Shown here one piece after another: positions 24,534 to 33,106 of a stretch of 57,126 bases of DNA; the stretch's first letter is position 1; each line of letters begins with the position of its first letter. The position numbers were made by a program, and so were the translations under genes. This DNA is from Thermoproteota archaeon (GTDB lineage Archaea > Korarchaeota > Korarchaeia > Korarchaeales > Korarchaeaceae). Location of the stretch: the NCBI GenBank assembly GCA_027492205.1, contig JAOZFN010000002.1, positions 45,834 through 102,959 on the forward strand, written 5' to 3'. The notes below the pieces were generated by a model. The model made no database searches, was not told the DNA's origin, and worked only from the letters and a program-made list of their open reading frames with translations.

Positions 24534-25664
24534 CTAGACGGAGGCCCTCCTGACCGCCTCCCTCACGGCCTCCATCGGATCCTTGTAGACCTCTATGCCC
24601 GCCTCTCTGAGTATCTCGGCCCCCTCCTCCGCCCTAAACCCCTCGAGCCTGACGACCAGGGATTCGGGCCCCAGCCCGAGGTTGGCGACGGCCTCGGCTA
24701 TCCCCCGGGCAACGTCCTCGCCGCTGGTGATCCCGCACAGGGCGTTCACCAGCACGACCTTGACGTTGGGGTTCGACGTGATGACCCTCATCGCCGACTC
24801 CACAGCCTTCGCCGACGCCCCTCCGCCCACGTCGCAGAAGTTCGCCGGCCTGCCCCCGGCCTCGGCCACGAGGTCCATGGTCGCCATCGCCAGGCCCGCC
24901 CCGTTGGCCATCGTGCCCACTTCGCCGTCGAGCTCCACGTAGGTCACGCCAGCCTCCTCAGCCATCCTCTCCCTGGGGTTGGCCGAGTGAGCCCTCTTTG
25001 AGAACTGCGGGTGCCTGAAGAGGGAGTTGTCGTCTACCTCGGCCCTCGCGTCCAGCGCCAGGATCCTCCCGTCCTCCGCAACGGCGAGCGGGTTGATCTC
25101 CGCCATCAGGAGGTCGTACCTCTCCACCAGGTCCCAGAACGCCGATATCACCCTGGCGAGCTGCTTCGCCACCTCCGGGTCCCTTGAGACGTTCCACGCG
25201 AGCTTCCTGACCTGGAACTGGGCGAGGCCGACGAGGGGATTCACCTCCACCCTGGCCATGGCCTCCGGGTGCAGCGCCGCGGACTCCTCCACGTCCATGC
25301 CTCCGTAGGGGGTGGTCATCAGGACCATCCTCCTGGCCGACCTGTCCAGGATGGTCCCCAGGTAGTGTTCCGCCCCGACCCGGACGGCCTCCTCCACCAG
25401 CACGGACTCCGGCCTGTGCCCCCAGACCTCCATGGAGAGGATGGCCCTGGCCGCCTCCTCAGCCTCCTCGGGAGTGCTCGCCAGCTTTATTCCACCGGCC
25501 TTCCCCCTCTTGCCGACCGGGACCTGGGCCTTGACCGCGACCGGCACGCCGAGCTCACTGGCGACCTCGCGCGCCTCCTCCGGGGTCTTGGCGACCCTCC
25601 CCCTCGGAACGGGGATGCCGACCTCTGCCAGCATGGCCTTGACCTCGTGCTCCAGGAGCCTCAT
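24534..25664 (-). CDS. sucC: succinyl-CoA synthetase, beta subunit (ADP/GDP-forming)
   Basis: 376 residues from ATG 25664; an in-frame TTG 18 nt further upstream is less likely. The ATP-grasp domain includes VPVAVKAQVPVGKRGKAGG, and the nucleotide/Mg region includes AEINPLAV. The C-terminal ligase domain has FCDVGGGASAKAV and VNALCGITSGEDVARGI. It catalyses succinyl-CoA plus ADP and phosphate to succinate plus ATP, with the alpha subunit. That subunit is encoded divergently at 25727, instead of the usual sucCD operon. TTTAATTG in the 62-bp gap may serve as the TATA box on this strand. Confidence 0.93.
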   Translation of the reverse strand: MRLLEHEVKAMLAEVGIPVPRGRVAKTPEEAREVASELGVPVAVKAQVPVGKRGKAGGIKLASTPEEAEEAARAILSMEVWGHRPESVLVEEAVRVGAEHYLGTILDRSARRMVLMTTPYGGMDVEESAALHPEAMARVEVNPLVGLAQFQVRKLAWNVSRDPEVAKQLARVISAFWDLVERYDLLMAEINPLAVAEDGRILALDARAEVDDNSLFRHPQFSKRAHSANPRERMAEEAGVTYVELDGEVGTMANGAGLAMATMDLVAEAGGRPANFCDVGGGASAKAVESAMRVITSNPNVKVVLVNALCGITSGEDVARGIAEAVANLGLGPESLVVRLEGFRAEEGAEILREAGIEVYKDPMEAVREAVRRASV

Positions 25665-25726
25665 CGCCCGGCCCGACGGCAACGAACAATTAAAGCCTGT
25701 AACTCTCCGGCCGGGGAGATGACAAG

Positions 25727-26608
25727 ATGCCCCCGCTCCTGAGGAAGGGAATGAGGGTGATCGTCCAGGGCATAACCGGCCGCCAGGGCAGGACCCACGC
25801 CAGGCTCATGCTGGACTACGGGACCGAGATCGTGGCCGGCGTCACCCCCGGGAAGGGTGGGCAGGAGGTCGAGGGCGTCCCGGTCTTCGACTCCGTCGAG
25901 GAAGCCGTGGGCGAAGTGGGGACGGTGGACGCCTCGGTGATATTCGTGCCGGCCCCGTTCGCCTACGACGCTGTGATGGAGGCCCTGGAGGCCGGCATAG
26001 GGCTGCTGGTCGTGATAACCGAGCACATACCCGTCCACGACGCCGCCAAGTTCGTCGAGTACGCGAGGCTCAAGGGCGCCACGATAGTCGGGCCCAACAC
26101 CCCAGGCGCCATAGCCCCGGGAGAGGGCGTCAAGCTGGGGATAATGCCGGGGGACGTGTTCGCGCCCGGGGGCGTGGGCATAGTCTCAAGGAGCGGAACA
26201 CTGACCTACGAGATAGCCCTCTCGCTCAAGAGGCGCGGGATGGGGACGCCCCTGACCGTGGGGATAGGCGGGGACCCCGTGACCGGCCTGAGCTTCACGG
26301 ACGTGCTGGAGATGTTCAGGGAAGACGAGGAGACCGAGGCGGTAGTTCTGGTCGGCGAGATCGGCGGGAGGGCCGAGGAGGACGCCGCGGAGTACGTGAT
26401 GAGGATCGGCTACCCCAAGCCCGTGGTCGCGTACGTCGCCGGCCGGACGGCTCCTCCCGGCAGGAGGATGGGGCACGCCGGGGCCATAATCTCCGGGGGC
26501 AGAGGGACCTACGACTCCAAGCTCAGAGCCCTGAACGAGGCTGGGATACCTGTGGCCAAGACTCCGTTCGAGATCCCGGACCTACTGGCCGGCCTCCTCA
26601 GGCGCTGA
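25727..26608 (+). CDS. sucD: succinyl-CoA synthetase, alpha subunit
   Basis: 293 residues. A CoA-binding Rossmann domain ([20 protein letters not shown]) is followed by the ligase domain with [13 protein letters not shown] and the phospho-histidine motif [13 protein letters not shown] (His in GHAGA). The length is normal. ATG 25727 follows GGGGAGATGAC. It acts with SucC in the TCA cycle or in acetate/succinate metabolism. Its 3' end overlaps the convergent regulator gene by 27 bp. Confidence 0.94.
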   Translation: MPPLLRKGMRVIVQGITGRQGRTHARLMLDYGTEIVAGVTPGKGGQEVEGVPVFDSVEEAVGEVGTVDASVIFVPAPFAYDAVMEALEAGIGLLVVITEHIPVHDAAKFVEYARLKGATIVGPNTPGAIAPGEGVKLGIMPGDVFAPGGVGIVSRSGTLTYEIALSLKRRGMGTPLTVGIGGDPVTGLSFTDVLEMFREDEETEAVVLVGEIGGRAEEDAAEYVMRIGYPKPVVAYVAGRTAPPGRRMGHAGAIISGGRGTYDSKLRALNEAGIPVAKTPFEIPDLLAGLLRR

Positions 26609-26950
26609 GGGCTCCTCCCCACTGCCCTCTGCCCCCTCACCCTCGTCCTCGGGTTCCGTCTGGGGCTGAGCCTCAGACTCCAGAGCGGGGGATTCACCCT
26701 CGGAGGACTCCCTCCAGGACCAGCCACCCCCTCCCCTCTCTTCCTCCTCTCCCCGGCCTGTCAGCCTGTAGAAGGTGTACCCTCCGTGCCTGAAGGACTC
26801 CACGGCCCCCTCAGCCTCAAGCTTCGCCAGCGCCCTCTTGATCTCCCTCAGGCCGTAGGGGAGCCTCTGGAGGAGGATCCTCAAGTGAACGGTCTCCTCG
26901 CTCTCCAGCAGCCTCATTATCTGCTGGGAGACCTCGTCAACTCTGGACAT
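26582..26950 (-). CDS. winged-helix protein with acidic C-terminal tail
   Basis: 122 residues from ATG 26950; GTG two codons upstream is the alternative. Residues 1-70 form a winged helix ([50 protein letters not shown]). The remaining 50 residues are Glu, Gly, Ser and Pro rich and probably disordered. The domain resembles archaeal DNA-binding regulators or DNA-associated factors. Convergent with sucD and divergent from L40e. Confidence 0.65.
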   Translation of the reverse strand: MSRVDEVSQQIMRLLESEETVHLRILLQRLPYGLREIKRALAKLEAEGAVESFRHGGYTFYRLTGRGEEEERGGGGWSWRESSEGESPALESEAQPQTEPEDEGEGAEGSGEEPSAPEEAGQ

Positions 26951-27019
26951 TCCCACCGTTATCGGGCCGGGCTAATATTTATGAATCGCAAGGGGGGCCG
27001 GCTCGGGGAGGTCTTCGAC

Positions 27020-27184
27020 TTGCCCATCGAGGATCCGATAAAGCGACGCATCGCCCAGAAGGCCCTGCTCAGCTACAAGATCTGCAGGCGCTGCGGGGCC
27101 CGAAACCCCATAAGCGCCACCAAGTGCAGGCGCTGCAGGAGCAAGAACCTCAGGCTGAAGAGGACCAAGCTCGCCAGGAGGTGA
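27020..27184 (+). CDS. rpl40e: large-subunit ribosomal protein L40e
   Basis: 54 residues. CRRCGARNP and [13 protein letters not shown] give the four-Cys zinc ribbon of archaeal L40e. I chose TTG 27020 ([13 protein letters not shown]) because GGGGAGGTC lies at ribosome-site distance, the TATA-like CTAATATTTA at 26972 would place transcription start downstream of the in-frame ATG 26981, and the family normally begins near MPI.DP. The tRNA-Arg gene follows closely. Confidence 0.9.
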   Translation: MPIEDPIKRRIAQKALLSYKICRRCGARNPISATKCRRCRSKNLRLKRTKLARR

Positions 27185-27220
27185 GCCCAACTTAAAATAG
27201 CCCGGGCGCCATGTAGGCCC

Positions 27221-27299
27221 GGGCCCGTAGCTCAGAATGGATCAGAGCGCCGGCCTGCGGAGCCGGAGGTCGCGGGTTCAAGTCCCGCCGGGCCCGCCA
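27221..27299 (+). tRNA. tRNA-Arg (GCG)
   Basis: Cloverleaf with acceptor GGGCCCG/CGGGCCC, anticodon stem CCGGC/GCCGG and loop CTGCGGA giving GCG. CCA is encoded. TTAAAATA about 25 nt upstream is a likely TATA box. Confidence 0.95.
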
Positions 27300-27366
27300 C
27301 TCCCCTCAGCCTACTCGCGGCTCCGCCACAAACCTTTTATGACCTGACCGCCTGTCCTATGGCGGT

Positions 27367-27444
27367 GCGGCCGTGGTCTAGCCTGGACTAGGATTGGGGC
27401 CCCCCGAGCCCCAGACCCGGGTTCAAATCCCGGCGGCCGCACCA
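27367..27444 (+). tRNA. tRNA-Gly (CCC) with C33
   Basis: Acceptor GCGGCCG/CGGCCGC, A73, encoded CCA, T-loop GTTCAAAT. Anticodon stem GGGGC/GCCCC encloses the loop CCCCCGA, so the anticodon is CCC and position 33 is C instead of the near-universal U. The identity as Gly also fits the archaeal tRNA-Gly body. TTTTATG upstream is a probable TATA box. Confidence 0.9.
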
Positions 27445-28707
27445 TCACCTAATTCTCCCACTCCTCACGCCTGCCTCATCTCTCTCCTTACGGGTGAGCT
27501 CGAACAGGAGCTTCATGGACCTCTCCTCGCCCTCCGACGGCTTGACGGACCTCCTGGCGGCCATCCTCTCGTACGTCCTTATCGCAGACTCCAGCTCCAG
27601 CTCCACCTTGCCCCATCCTAGGGTGACGGCGTAGATGGTGAATGGGGGAACGTCCTCCAGCACGAACCCGTGTAGGTGGCTCGCTGCCCCGGCGAAGAGG
27701 CCGGTGTAGAGCATGGCCCCTATCGCTGTCTTGGCGTGGTCCCCCAGGAAGGAGCCGAGCTTTATCGTGCCGGTCCCGAGCCTCCTACCCGAGACAGTCT
27801 TCCTAATCTCACCGTAGGTGTTCTTGAGGTCCGACGTGGCCGTGCCTGCGCCGACGTTCACCCACCTCCCGACGTAGCTGTGGCCCACGTAGCCGTAGTG
27901 GGCCTTGTTGCTGTACCCGAGTATGACGGAGTCTGCCAGCTCCCCGCCAACCTTGCAGACCGGGCCCACGTAGGAGTTGGAGATTTGGGCCCCTGGGAGG
28001 ATGGCGGACCTCGGGCCCACGTGGAGGGGGCCGGAGAGGGAGACGTGGGGCCCCACGGCGACGCCGTCCGATATGCGGATCGGGCCCCCCCTCACGTCCA
28101 GGACGGCCGGGCCCTCGAACTCGACCCCTTCGCCGAGCGAGAGCATCTTCGGGTTCCCCAGGACCCTCACGCTCTCCGGTACCCTGGAGGATCCCTCGAC
28201 GCTCACCGGCTCCCTCAGGGCCTCCAGGGAGGTGCGGAGCAGGTCCCAGGGGTAAGATATCACCCTAGCTCCCTCGAGAACCCTGAAGCTCTCCGCAGAG
28301 GCGTGGAGCGCCTCTCCTACGCCTGAGACCCCGCCCCGCTCCGCAGAGAGCGTGGAATCTGCCTCCTCGGCCCTCAACCTGGCGCAGAGCACCGTCCCGT
28401 CCGGAGCGGCGAGCGCCTCTCCCACGTCCAGCGAGAGCGCAAGCCTCGCCTCCTCCTCCCCCATCACCCACCTCGAGTTGACCGCCAAGACCCCCTCGTC
28501 CGCCCCGCGGAGGGGGGGCGCCTCGGAGTCCCGCGCCTTGGGCACGAGGTGCGGCCTGACGAGGCTGGCGGTCTCGCCGTCGTGTCTCAAGAGCCTCCTG
28601 ACCCTCTCTAGGATGGTCTCCCTACCGATCACTAGCTCGTGGACCGGAGTGAGGTCGGCCGGGGGCCTGAGCAGGGCGGCGCCCTCGTCCTCGAAGAGCA
28701 GGAGCAT
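27445..28707 (-). CDS. GlmU-like sugar-1-P nucleotidyltransferase/acyltransferase
   Basis: 420 residues. The N-terminal region (LLLFEDEGAALLRPPADLTP then HELVIGRETILERV) resembles the degenerate nucleotidyltransferase half of the alternative GlmU family. The C-terminal half is a left-handed beta-helix of hexapeptides (VGPHVSLSGPLHVGPRSAIL) with SVILGYSNKAHYGYVGHSYV and WVNVGAGTATSDLKNTYGEI, the acetyl-transfer end. It likely makes or modifies a UDP-amino sugar for surface glycans. The canonical GxGxRM signature is absent from the N-terminus, so nucleotidyl transfer is uncertain. It ends against tRNA-Gly. Confidence 0.75.
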   Translation of the reverse strand: MLLLFEDEGAALLRPPADLTPVHELVIGRETILERVRRLLRHDGETASLVRPHLVPKARDSEAPPLRGADEGVLAVNSRWVMGEEEARLALSLDVGEALAAPDGTVLCARLRAEEADSTLSAERGGVSGVGEALHASAESFRVLEGARVISYPWDLLRTSLEALREPVSVEGSSRVPESVRVLGNPKMLSLGEGVEFEGPAVLDVRGGPIRISDGVAVGPHVSLSGPLHVGPRSAILPGAQISNSYVGPVCKVGGELADSVILGYSNKAHYGYVGHSYVGRWVNVGAGTATSDLKNTYGEIRKTVSGRRLGTGTIKLGSFLGDHAKTAIGAMLYTGLFAGAASHLHGFVLEDVPPFTIYAVTLGWGKVELELESAIRTYERMAARRSVKPSEGEERSMKLLFELTRKERDEAGVRSGRIR

Positions 28708-28778
28708 CCAGAACCCCCACCCGAGACTCTTTAAAACGCGACTAGGCTGACCAGAACGAGGTGTAGCGAAAATTGGCC

Positions 28779-30008
28779 ATGACCTACGAGATGTACGAGT
28801 TCAGGAAGCTGCTGAAGGAGCTGCGGCAGAAGCGGGGTAGGGGGACGGAGCTCATCTCGCTCTACATCCCCCCGGGGAGGCCCGTCGCCGACGTGATGCG
28901 CTACCTGAGGAAGGAGTACGACCAGGCGGGGAACATAAAGGACAAGCTGACCAGGAAGAACGTGCAGAGCGCCTTAGAGAGCATAATGCAGAGGCTGAAG
29001 CTCTACAGGAAGGTGCCGCCCAACGGGCTCGTCATTTTCTGCGGCGCCATCCCCCAGGGCGCCGACAGGGGGACAGAGAAGATCGAGATCTACGTGATCG
29101 AGCCCCCCGAGCCCGTCCCATCCTTCAGGTACGTCTGCGACCACGAGTTCTACCTGGAGCCCCTGGAGGACATGGCCAGGGAGAAGAAGGCCTACGGCCT
29201 CATAGTGATGGACAGGGGCGGTGGGCTGGTGGCCCTCCTCAGGGGGAGCACCTACCAGATCCTGGAGTGGGTCACCGCCGACATCCCCCCGAAGCACAGC
29301 GCCGGAGGCCAGTCGCAGAGGAGGTTCGAGAGGATAAGGGAGGAGAGGGTGCACGACTTCTTCAAGAGGCTCGGGGCCAGGGCGAGCAAGGCCCTCCTCC
29401 CCTACCTGGACGAGCTGGAGGGCATAATCATAGGCGGGCCCGGCGACGCCAGGGAGAAGTTCGAGGAGGGCAACTTCATGGACTACAGGCTTCAGCAGAG
29501 GGTCGTGGCCAACCTCCCCCTGTCCTACACGGAGGAGCAGGGCCTGAGGGAGCTCATCATCAAGGCCCAGGACTACATGAGGGAGGCCTCCCTGTACGAG
29601 GAGAGGAGGAAGGTCGAGAAGCTGCTCACGATGCTGGCCACCAGGCCCGGGGCCGTGGCCTACGGCGTGGAGGAGGTGGTCAGGGCGCTCCAGGCCGGCG
29701 CCGCGGAGGAGGTCTTGGTGCTGGAGGATGTGGACTACGAGTACGTGGTCAGAACCTGCCAGAACTGCGGGCACCGGGAGTCCGAGATCGGGAGGTCCTC
29801 TAAGGCCCAGTCCAAGGGGTGGACGTGCCCAAAGTGCGGCGCGACGACCTTCACCGAGGAGAGGACCCACATAATCGAGTACGTGGGTGAGCTGGCCAAG
29901 CAGAGCGCGGCGAAGGTCTCCATAGTCAACCCCAAGTCCGAGTGGGGCGAGCAGCTCGCCGCCCTGGGAGGGATAGCGGCCCTGCTCAGGTACGAGTTCT
30001 CCGCATAG
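28779..30008 (+). CDS. prf1: peptide chain release factor aRF1, NIKD variant
   Basis: 409 residues from ATG 28779 (TTG two codons upstream is the alternative). Domain 1 (stop-codon recognition) has YxCxxxF as YVCDHEF near residue 118, but the usual NIKS is GNIKDKLTRKNVQS, that is NIKD at residues 52-55. Domain 2 carries the catalytic GGQ at residues 176-178 (SAGGQSQRRFERI). Domain 3 includes a four-Cys ribbon (TCQNCGHRE and WTCPKCG). It hydrolyses peptidyl-tRNA at all stops. Genes nearby end in TGA, TAG and TAA, so no codon reassignment is evident. Confidence 0.95.
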   Translation: MTYEMYEFRKLLKELRQKRGRGTELISLYIPPGRPVADVMRYLRKEYDQAGNIKDKLTRKNVQSALESIMQRLKLYRKVPPNGLVIFCGAIPQGADRGTEKIEIYVIEPPEPVPSFRYVCDHEFYLEPLEDMAREKKAYGLIVMDRGGGLVALLRGSTYQILEWVTADIPPKHSAGGQSQRRFERIREERVHDFFKRLGARASKALLPYLDELEGIIIGGPGDAREKFEEGNFMDYRLQQRVVANLPLSYTEEQGLRELIIKAQDYMREASLYEERRKVEKLLTMLATRPGAVAYGVEEVVRALQAGAAEEVLVLEDVDYEYVVRTCQNCGHRESEIGRSSKAQSKGWTCPKCGATTFTEERTHIIEYVGELAKQSAAKVSIVNPKSEWGEQLAALGGIAALLRYEFSA

Positions 30009-30046
30009 GCGTAGGCCTTTTATACGCCGGCCCGCCGGTAAGTGGC

Positions 30047-30123
30047 GGGCCGGTAGCTCAGCTCGGTAGAGCGCCCGCCTCGCACGCGGGAGGTCCCGGG
30101 TTCGAATCCCGGCCGGTCCACCA
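30047..30123 (+). tRNA. tRNA-Ala (CGC)
   Basis: Acceptor GGGCCGG/CCGGTCC with one G-T pair, A73 and encoded CCA. Anticodon stem CCCGC/GCGGG and loop CTCGCAC give CGC. TTTTATAC about 25 nt upstream is the TATA box. No intron. Confidence 0.95.
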
Positions 30124-30266
30124 CTTCCAACCTGTTTTCCCAGAGGTCACGCCAGCCCACACGCGTGGGTGAGTTAGGAAGCCATCGTCAGCGCCGAGGA
30201 GACCTTCAATCGCGCCTAATCGCGTCTTTGGTGGCCTCCGGGATCGACTCCGTTGAGAGCAGTTGA

Positions 30267-30343
30267 TGGGGCCGGGGCCGGGATTTGAACCCGGGTCTGG
30301 GGCTCCACAGGCCCCCAGGCTGCCAGGCTGCCCCACCCCGGCC
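30267..30343 (-). tRNA. tRNA-His (GTG)
   Basis: Minus-strand cloverleaf with the extra 5' G (G-1) facing C73, acceptor GCCGGGG/CCCCGGC, encoded CCA, anticodon stem GGGGC/GCCCC and loop CTGTGGA giving GTG. It lies close to the histidyl-tRNA synthetase gene. Confidence 0.94.
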
Positions 30344-30454
30344 AGCCGAGGTGCCGAACGCGTGGGCGCCCGGCCGAGTCTGGTCGCTCGCCTCCTCTAT
30401 ATTAACCTGCGTCCCCACTCCCTCGCGGGGCCGAGAACCAGGGAGAACGGGGGG

Positions 30455-30529
30455 TGGAGCCGGGGCCGGGATTCGAACCCGGGTCTGCGGGTCTGCAGCC
30501 CGCCGCCTATGCCGCTCGGCCACCCCGGC
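30455..30529 (-). tRNA. tRNA-Cys (GCA)
   Basis: Acceptor GCCGGGG/CCCCGGC, U73 (a Cys identity element) and encoded CCA. Anticodon stem GCGGG/CCCGC with loop CTGCAGA gives GCA. No intron. Confidence 0.95.
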
Positions 30530-30567
30530 AGGGTGACATGGGCCCCACAGGTATTAAACGCTAACCG

Positions 30568-31854
30568 TCAGTCAAGCCCGGCCCTGATGAAGTCCAGGAG
30601 TTCCCGCTCCGGCACCTCGACCTGCTCCCAGCTCTCCAGGTCCTTGACGACGTAGACGCCCCTCTCTACCTCCTTCGGCCCGAGGAAGATCACGTACCTC
30701 CAGCCGGTCCGGTCTGCGTACTCCGCCTGCCTGGAAAGAGACCTGCCCCCCCTCAGGTCGAGGTCCGCCCTGATGCCGGCCGCCCTGAGGGACTCGACGA
30801 GGACGAACGCCCTCCTGCGGAGATCGTCGGAGACCACGGCCACGAAGACGCCCGTCCTCTCCCCCTTCCCTCTCACTCCCTTTTCCCTCACCGCGTCGAC
30901 GATCCTGTCCAGCCCCAGGGACAGGCCGGTCGCCGGGGTGGGTGGGCCGCCGTACTCGGCTACGAGTTCGTCGTACCTCCCTCCCCCGCCCAGGGCGTAC
31001 GGAATGTCCTCCACGAACGCCTCGAAGACCGTGCCGGTGTAGTAGGCCAGCCCCCTCACGAGGAACGGCGCGAGCCTGACCCTCATGCCGACGGCCCTGG
31101 CCGCGTCGTAGACCTCCTCCAGGTTCTTGAGGGCCTTCACGCTGCCCTCAAATCCTCTGAGGGATGGCTCCAGCTCGGAGGGGTCCTCGCCCTCAACGTC
31201 AGCCAGGCCCATGAGCCTAGACGCCCTCTCCTCTCCCAGCAACTCCGCGAGCCCCGCCTCGACCTCGGACCTCTCGACCTTGCCGAGCTTGTCCATCCAC
31301 GTGAGGACCCTCGACTGCCTTTCCCCCGAGACGCCCCAGGCCTCCAGCATGGACTTCACTATGCCCACATTGTTGAGCCTGATCAGCGCCTCATCCCCGA
31401 GGCCGACGTCCCTCAGCGTGTTCCAGGCCAGCGACATGATCTCGGCGTCGGACTCGGGCGTCGAGGCCCCTATCAGCTCCGCGCCCGCCTGCCAGAACTC
31501 CCTGTACCTCATCCTCTGGGGCTCGTCGTACCTGAACACGTTGCCCACGTAGTACCACTTCACGGGGAGCTTGAACTCTCCCCCCGTGGCGGCGAACAGC
31601 CTCGCCAGGGAGGCCGTGAACTCCGGCCTGAGCGCGACCCTCCTGCCGGCCTTGTCCGCGAACACGAACATGCTCTCCTCGATCTGCTCCCCCTCTTTCT
31701 CCTCGTAGAGCTCGAAGGGCTCCACGGTGGGCGTGAGTACCTCTCTATATCCTGCCCTCTCAAACACGGCCCTGGCCCTCGACTCGACCCACCTGAAGTC
31801 CTCTAGGTAGTCTGGGAGCAGATCCCTGAAGCCCCTGAGCGTTCTCACGGGCAT
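30568..31854 (-). CDS. hisS: histidyl-tRNA synthetase
   Basis: 428 residues, class II. Motif 1 region near GYREVLTPTVEPFELY; motif 2 as VFRYDEPQRMRYREFWQAGA; HisA as GLAYYTGTVFEAF and GGGGRYDELV; motif 3 as ATGLSLGLDRIVDAV. The C-terminal anticodon-binding domain ends ERELLDFIRAGLD. It charges the tRNA-His encoded 225 bp away. ATG 31854 is the start. The length is typical for archaeal HisRS. Confidence 0.95.
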   Translation of the reverse strand: MPVRTLRGFRDLLPDYLEDFRWVESRARAVFERAGYREVLTPTVEPFELYEEKEGEQIEESMFVFADKAGRRVALRPEFTASLARLFAATGGEFKLPVKWYYVGNVFRYDEPQRMRYREFWQAGAELIGASTPESDAEIMSLAWNTLRDVGLGDEALIRLNNVGIVKSMLEAWGVSGERQSRVLTWMDKLGKVERSEVEAGLAELLGEERASRLMGLADVEGEDPSELEPSLRGFEGSVKALKNLEEVYDAARAVGMRVRLAPFLVRGLAYYTGTVFEAFVEDIPYALGGGGRYDELVAEYGGPPTPATGLSLGLDRIVDAVREKGVRGKGERTGVFVAVVSDDLRRRAFVLVESLRAAGIRADLDLRGGRSLSRQAEYADRTGWRYVIFLGPKEVERGVYVVKDLESWEQVEVPERELLDFIRAGLD

Positions 31855-31880
31855 AGGCTCACGGGCCGCAGTTCGCCAAA

Positions 31881-31893
31881 GCTTATATAACGC
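31881..31893 (+). promoter_or_regulatory. TATA box of the tRNA-Arg (CCT) gene
   Basis: GCTTATATAACGC is centred about 29 nt before the tRNA 5' end, the expected archaeal spacing. Confidence 0.5.
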
Positions 31894-31916
31894 TTAGGAC
31901 AGGTAAGGGATCGGCT

Positions 31917-32012
31917 GGGCCCGTAGCTCAGCATGGATCAGAGCGGCGGCCTCCTACGGCCGTGGCCGGGGCAAGCCGCAGGTCGGGGGTTCGAGTCCCC
32001 CCGGGCCCGCCA
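31917..32012 (+). tRNA. tRNA-Arg (CCT) with a 17-nt intron
   Basis: Acceptor GGGCCCG/CGGGCCC, G73 and encoded CCA. The anticodon stem GCGGC (31946-31950) pairs with GCCGC (31975-31979). The loop CTCCTA...A is interrupted after position 37 by a 17-nt intron at 31957-31973 (CGGCCGTGGCCGGGGCA). The anticodon is CCT. Canonical 37/38 position implies an archaeal splicing endonuclease recognising a bulge-helix-bulge. Confidence 0.93.
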
Positions 32013-32062
32013 CCCGCCCTGGCCAACCTATTTTATCGGGGCCTCGACTGGTTGTCGAGAAG

Positions 32063-33103
32063 ATGCTCAGAAATTGGATGCCGCTGCTGGCGCTGCTGCT
32101 GGCCGCCTCGATCGCGGCGCCCGCCGCGGCTCAGGCTCAGCCTCCGGGCGGGCAGTTCGAGGCCATAGTGGTCAGGGGCGACATCTACGCCGACTGGACG
32201 GTGGCCGCGGCCTACGGCCTCCACAGGGACATCCCCGTGATCACGCTGATACCGGGCATCAACGACGACGAGGTCGTCAGCATGGTCCTCGGCCTGACGT
32301 CGTTCGACGAGACGCCGAGGGTCATGGTGGTCGGCGACAGGAGGGCGGTTCCGGAGGACTTCGTGATCAGGCTGGAGTCCCGGGGGGTGGCGGTCAGCAG
32401 GTTCGGGGGGCCGACCAGATTCGACACGGCCATCTACGTCACCACCCAGCTCTGGGGAGACGCGGACACGCTGATCGTGGTGGACGGAACCAGGCCGGAG
32501 CTCTACTTCCCCGCCCTCCTGTGGTCGCGGCAGTACTCAGCCCCCATCGTCTACTCGAGCGAGGGCCACCTCCCCGACTCCTTCTGGGCCTCTGCGGGCA
32601 CATACCTCCCCAACTTGGAGAGGGTGATCCTCGTCGGCGACCCTCTCTCCGAGGACGAGCTGGCCAGGCTCTCCTCCTCGTACCAGGTGGTCAGGGTGTC
32701 GCCCACCGAGGCGCCGACCGAGTGGCCGAGGAGGGGGCGCCTGAGCGCCGTGGCTTCGGTTCTGCTGACGCCGGGCACGGCGGTGGGAGCCGCCCTGGGG
32801 GCGGCCCTCGCGTACCTCCTGGCCTCGCGGGCGAGGGGACGGGAGACTCCCCTCGACCTGCTGGAGGGGTTCCTCACGGCAGACGAGAGGGCCATATTCT
32901 CGGCGGTGGTGGAGAGGGGGCAGATAACCCAGGACAGGCTCCCGGAACTCACGGGCTTCTCCAAGCCGAAGGTGAGCAGGCTGGTCGCGGAGCTCATCGA
33001 CAGGGGCCTGATCGAGAGGGAGCGGATGGGAAAGACCTACGTGCTCTATCCCGCCAAGATTTTTAAGGCCGGGGAGTGGAGCCCCAGGGTCGGAGAGGGC
33101 TGA
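32063..33103 (+). CDS. membrane protein: CWB2-like exported domain, TM helix, cytosolic winged helix
   Basis: 346 residues. A signal peptide (LLALLLAASIAAPAAAQAQ) is followed by about 200 residues matching the cell-wall-binding repeat 2 style (IVVRGDIYADWTVAAAYGL; VMVVGDRRAVPEDF; SRFGGPTRFDTAIYV; RVILVGDPLSEDEL). A transmembrane helix lies near residues 231-258 (LLTPGTAVGAALGAALAYLL). The rest is a MarR-like winged helix (LTADERAIFSAVVERGQITQ; TGFSKPKVSRLVAELIDRGL; YVLYPAKIF). This topology suggests a one-component transmembrane transcription regulator sensing the surface. ATTTTATC 30 nt upstream of ATG is its TATA box. Confidence 0.8.
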   Translation: MLRNWMPLLALLLAASIAAPAAAQAQPPGGQFEAIVVRGDIYADWTVAAAYGLHRDIPVITLIPGINDDEVVSMVLGLTSFDETPRVMVVGDRRAVPEDFVIRLESRGVAVSRFGGPTRFDTAIYVTTQLWGDADTLIVVDGTRPELYFPALLWSRQYSAPIVYSSEGHLPDSFWASAGTYLPNLERVILVGDPLSEDELARLSSSYQVVRVSPTEAPTEWPRRGRLSAVASVLLTPGTAVGAALGAALAYLLASRARGRETPLDLLEGFLTADERAIFSAVVERGQITQDRLPELTGFSKPKVSRLVAELIDRGLIERERMGKTYVLYPAKIFKAGEWSPRVGEG

Positions 33104-33106
33104 AAG

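Noticed and set aside
28974-29870. Minus-strand open frame of 298 codons
   Set aside because: Exact antisense of aRF1, with Leu/Gly/Pro-biased composition and no motifs.
31933-33066. Plus-strand open frame of 377 codons over the CWB2-winged helix gene
   Set aside because: Arg/Gly/Pro-rich shadow frame. The other frame has a signal peptide, transmembrane helix and clear domains.
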